From assembly GCA_046757565.1 (NCBI GenBank), contig JBHHYN010000136.1, positions 1-6,970 of the forward strand: a stretch of DNA of 6,970 nucleotides, in the 5' to 3' direction. This document shows positions 5,376 through 6,970 of this stretch, piece after piece; position 1 is the stretch's first letter; each line of letters begins with the position of its first letter. Source of the stretch: JBHHYN01 sp046757565 (GTDB taxonomy: Bacteria; Pseudomonadota; Gammaproteobacteria; Eutrophobiales; Eutrophobiaceae). The position numbers and the translations under genes were made by a program. The notes beneath the pieces are model-generated. The model searched no databases and was not told where the DNA came from. It worked only from the letters and a program-made list of their open reading frames with translations.

Positions 5376-6740
5376 ATGAAAACAATCATTGAACCCTTTC
5401 GGATAAAGGCAGTTGAACCGATCCGCATGACTTCAGAAGAAGAGCGTCGAAAGCTTATTGAGCAGGCGCATTACAATCTTTTCTATTTAAAGTCGGAAGA
5501 TGTAATTATAGATCTCCTCACCGATTCCGGTACCTCTGCCATGAGCACGATGCAATGGTCAGCACTGATGCAAGGTGACGAATCCTATGCCGGCTCACCC
5601 TCCTTTTATCGTTTTGAGAGTGCAGTAAAGGAGTTAATGCCGTTTAAACATATTATCCCAACACATCAGGGGCGTGCTGCCGAAGCCATTCTCACATCAA
5701 TTGTTGGCGGTGAAGGAAAAACAATCCCGAACAATACTCACTTTGATACGACCCGGGCCAATTTTGAGGCATCCGGATTAAAAGCGGTTGATCTGGTCAT
5801 AGAGGAAGGGCTCGACCCGGCCAGACTGCATCCTTTTAAGGGGAACATGGATATCGAACGGCTGGAGGAGCTTCTACAACAGGAGGCAGAGAATGTGCCC
5901 CTGGTTATGCTCACGATTACCAACAATGCAGGGGGTGGTCAGCCGGTTTCCATGACTAATATCCGCGCCACAAAGGAGATTTGCGAGAAGTACGGCAAAC
6001 CGCTAATCATTGATAGTTGTCGGTTTGCTGAAAATGCCTATTTCATCAAGCTCCGTGAGGAAGGTTATGAAAACGCTGCGGTTAAGGAAATCGTCAGGGA
6101 GATGTTCTCCTACGCCGATGGTATGACCATGAGCGCCAAGAAGGACGCCTTCTCCAATATCGGTGGCTGGCTTGCGTTGAATGACGATGACTGGGCAACC
6201 CGGGCACGGACCCGGCTTGTCATTACGGAAGGTTTTCCTACTTACGGCGGTTTATCGGGCAGAGATCTCGAGTGCATTGCGGCCGGTCTGAAAGAGATTA
6301 TTGACGAGGATTATCTTCGTTACCGCATCAGATCCATAGAATATGTCAGTGAAAGACTTGATGAAATGGGTGTGCCGGTTGTCAAACCGGCCGGAGGTCA
6401 CGCGGTGTTTATCGATGCAAGAAAAATGCTGCCGCATATTTCTCCACTTAAGTTTCCAGGACAAGCGCTGGCAATTGCACTCTATATAACTGGTGGTATC
6501 CGTGGTGTTGAAATTGGATCTTTGATGTTTGGCCGTCAACCTGATGGCAGTGAAGCCGCAGCCCCGATGGAACTGGTGCGGCTGGCCATGCCGAGGCGTG
6601 TCTACACGCAAAGCCAGGCGGACTATTTAATTGAATGTTTCGAGCTGGTTAACAGGAATGCGAGTAAACTGAAAGGACTGGAGATTGTCTATGAGCCCCC
6701 TGCATTGAGGCATTTTACTTCAAAACTCAGGCCTCTTTAA
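5376..6740 (+). CDS. tnaA: Tryptophanase (L-tryptophan indole-lyase)
   Basis: The 454-residue protein is a full-length member of the tryptophanase/tyrosine phenol-lyase family, PLP enzymes that cleave the amino acid side chain by beta-elimination to give pyruvate and ammonia. Landmarks: EPFRIKAVEP at the N-terminus, DLLTDSGT (46-53), GDESYAGS with Tyr71, THQGRAAE (96-103), IDSCRFAENAYF with Asp213 and Arg216, MSAKKDAF with Schiff-base Lys256, and carboxylate-binding Arg407. Specificity positions favour tryptophan: Asp124 and His446 match E. coli TnaA Asp137 and His463, where tyrosine phenol-lyase has Thr124 and Phe448. Ile380 stands where phenol-lyase has Arg381. The expected products are indole, pyruvate and ammonia. 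GGAG at 5361-5364 lies 11 bp before the ATG. No TnaC-like leader peptide precedes it and no permease follows within the window, unlike the enterobacterial tna operon. Substituted tryptophans may also be used. Confidence 0.88.
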   Translation: MKTIIEPFRIKAVEPIRMTSEEERRKLIEQAHYNLFYLKSEDVIIDLLTDSGTSAMSTMQWSALMQGDESYAGSPSFYRFESAVKELMPFKHIIPTHQGRAAEAILTSIVGGEGKTIPNNTHFDTTRANFEASGLKAVDLVIEEGLDPARLHPFKGNMDIERLEELLQQEAENVPLVMLTITNNAGGGQPVSMTNIRATKEICEKYGKPLIIDSCRFAENAYFIKLREEGYENAAVKEIVREMFSYADGMTMSAKKDAFSNIGGWLALNDDDWATRARTRLVITEGFPTYGGLSGRDLECIAAGLKEIIDEDYLRYRIRSIEYVSERLDEMGVPVVKPAGGHAVFIDARKMLPHISPLKFPGQALAIALYITGGIRGVEIGSLMFGRQPDGSEAAAPMELVRLAMPRRVYTQSQADYLIECFELVNRNASKLKGLEIVYEPPALRHFTSKLRPL

Positions 6741-6922
6741 GTCACGAAATTTTTGCCTGAAGTTACTTTTATAGCGGTTTCCTTTGTATCAGACAAGTTT
6801 TATTATGAATACCCAGGTAAGTATGTTCTTTTCGTTATACATGTACATTGCCAAGTAAAATAAAGTACTGCACCAGATGTAGTCATTATTTCTTTCTTCT
6901 GGTATATCATGTTTATAAAGAA
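6741..6922. other. Non-coding stretch after tryptophanase
   Basis: This AT-rich segment separates the tryptophanase stop from the right flanking repeat. No gene, convincing intrinsic terminator or RNA is visible. The only open frame is a 17-codon run at 6805-6858 with no ribosome binding site. Short palindromes TACATGTA and TTTATAAA occur but have no clear function. Confidence 0.5.
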
Positions 6923-6947
6923 GGGTCTTCAGCAGAATCTGTGGGTT
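6923..6947 (-). repeat. Right copy of the 25-bp inverted repeat flanking the gene block
   Basis: This segment starts GGGTCTTC and ends GTGGGTT. It is the reverse complement of 25-49 at 24 of 25 positions, with 22 consecutive matches. The single difference is the third base in from the gene-facing edge. The flanking bases on the two sides (ending TTGTT before 25, starting GATAT after 6947) do not show a shared target duplication. That leans toward two separate element ends over one simple transposon, although too little flank is available to settle it. Confidence 0.8.
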
Positions 6948-6970
6948 GATATATAAACAGTAGCCCGTCA

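Noticed and set aside
5376..6740. Tyrosine phenol-lyase as the identity of the beta-eliminating lyase
   Set aside because: The discriminating positions are Asp124, Ile380 and His446, as in tryptophanase, not Thr, Arg and Phe.
6805..6858. 17-codon frame after tryptophanase
   Set aside because: It has no ribosome binding site and no conservation evidence; likely chance in AT-rich DNA.

Overview
The window reads as bacterial, most likely proteobacterial (perhaps gammaproteobacterial). The enzymes resemble proteobacterial family members, a miniature insertion element carries the GTCAT-CCGG palindromic units common in proteobacterial genomes, base composition is moderate, and intergenic gaps are short except where the mobile element sits. 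The taxonomy is an inference; there is no rRNA or other marker.

Layout from left to right. A 25-bp sequence (25-49) recurs inverted at the far right (6923-6947, 24 of 25 positions), so the gene block lies between two mobile-element-like ends. Next, on the minus strand, is a two-gene unit with a 4-base stop/start overlap: a 68-residue unrecognised protein and a 318-residue reductive-dehalogenase-like protein with two [4Fe-4S] motifs and no export signal. A 237-bp MITE-like element with 17-bp terminal inverted repeats and a 9-bp target duplication (1368-1622) separates this unit from a plus-strand PLP-dependent aromatic-L-amino-acid decarboxylase (1773-3242). Convergent with that gene is a minus-strand pair: an iodotyrosine-deiodinase-type flavin nitroreductase (4540-5247) and then a DUF711/UPF0210 protein with a twin-arginine signal (3274-4527). 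Divergent from this pair is a plus-strand tryptophanase (5376-6740).

Taken together, four of the six genes are either PLP enzymes acting on aromatic amino acids (decarboxylase, tryptophanase) or members of reductive dehalogenation families (corrinoid/FeS RdhA-like, flavin IYD-like). The IYD-like protein keeps the Glu-Tyr-Lys lid triad that binds halotyrosine zwitterions in characterised members. The most interesting reading is a small, possibly mobile locus for catabolism of halogenated aromatic amino acids: reductive removal of halogen followed by decarboxylation or beta-elimination. The family assignments are well supported by visible motifs. The joint function is inference, because the genes lie in four transcription units on alternating strands and no substrate is shown. 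The exported DUF711 protein has no assigned role and may be a new partner.

No tRNA, rRNA, CRISPR array, origin or convincing rho-independent terminator was seen. The window starts and stops just outside the flanking repeats, so it could be an assembly contig broken at repeated insertion sequences.
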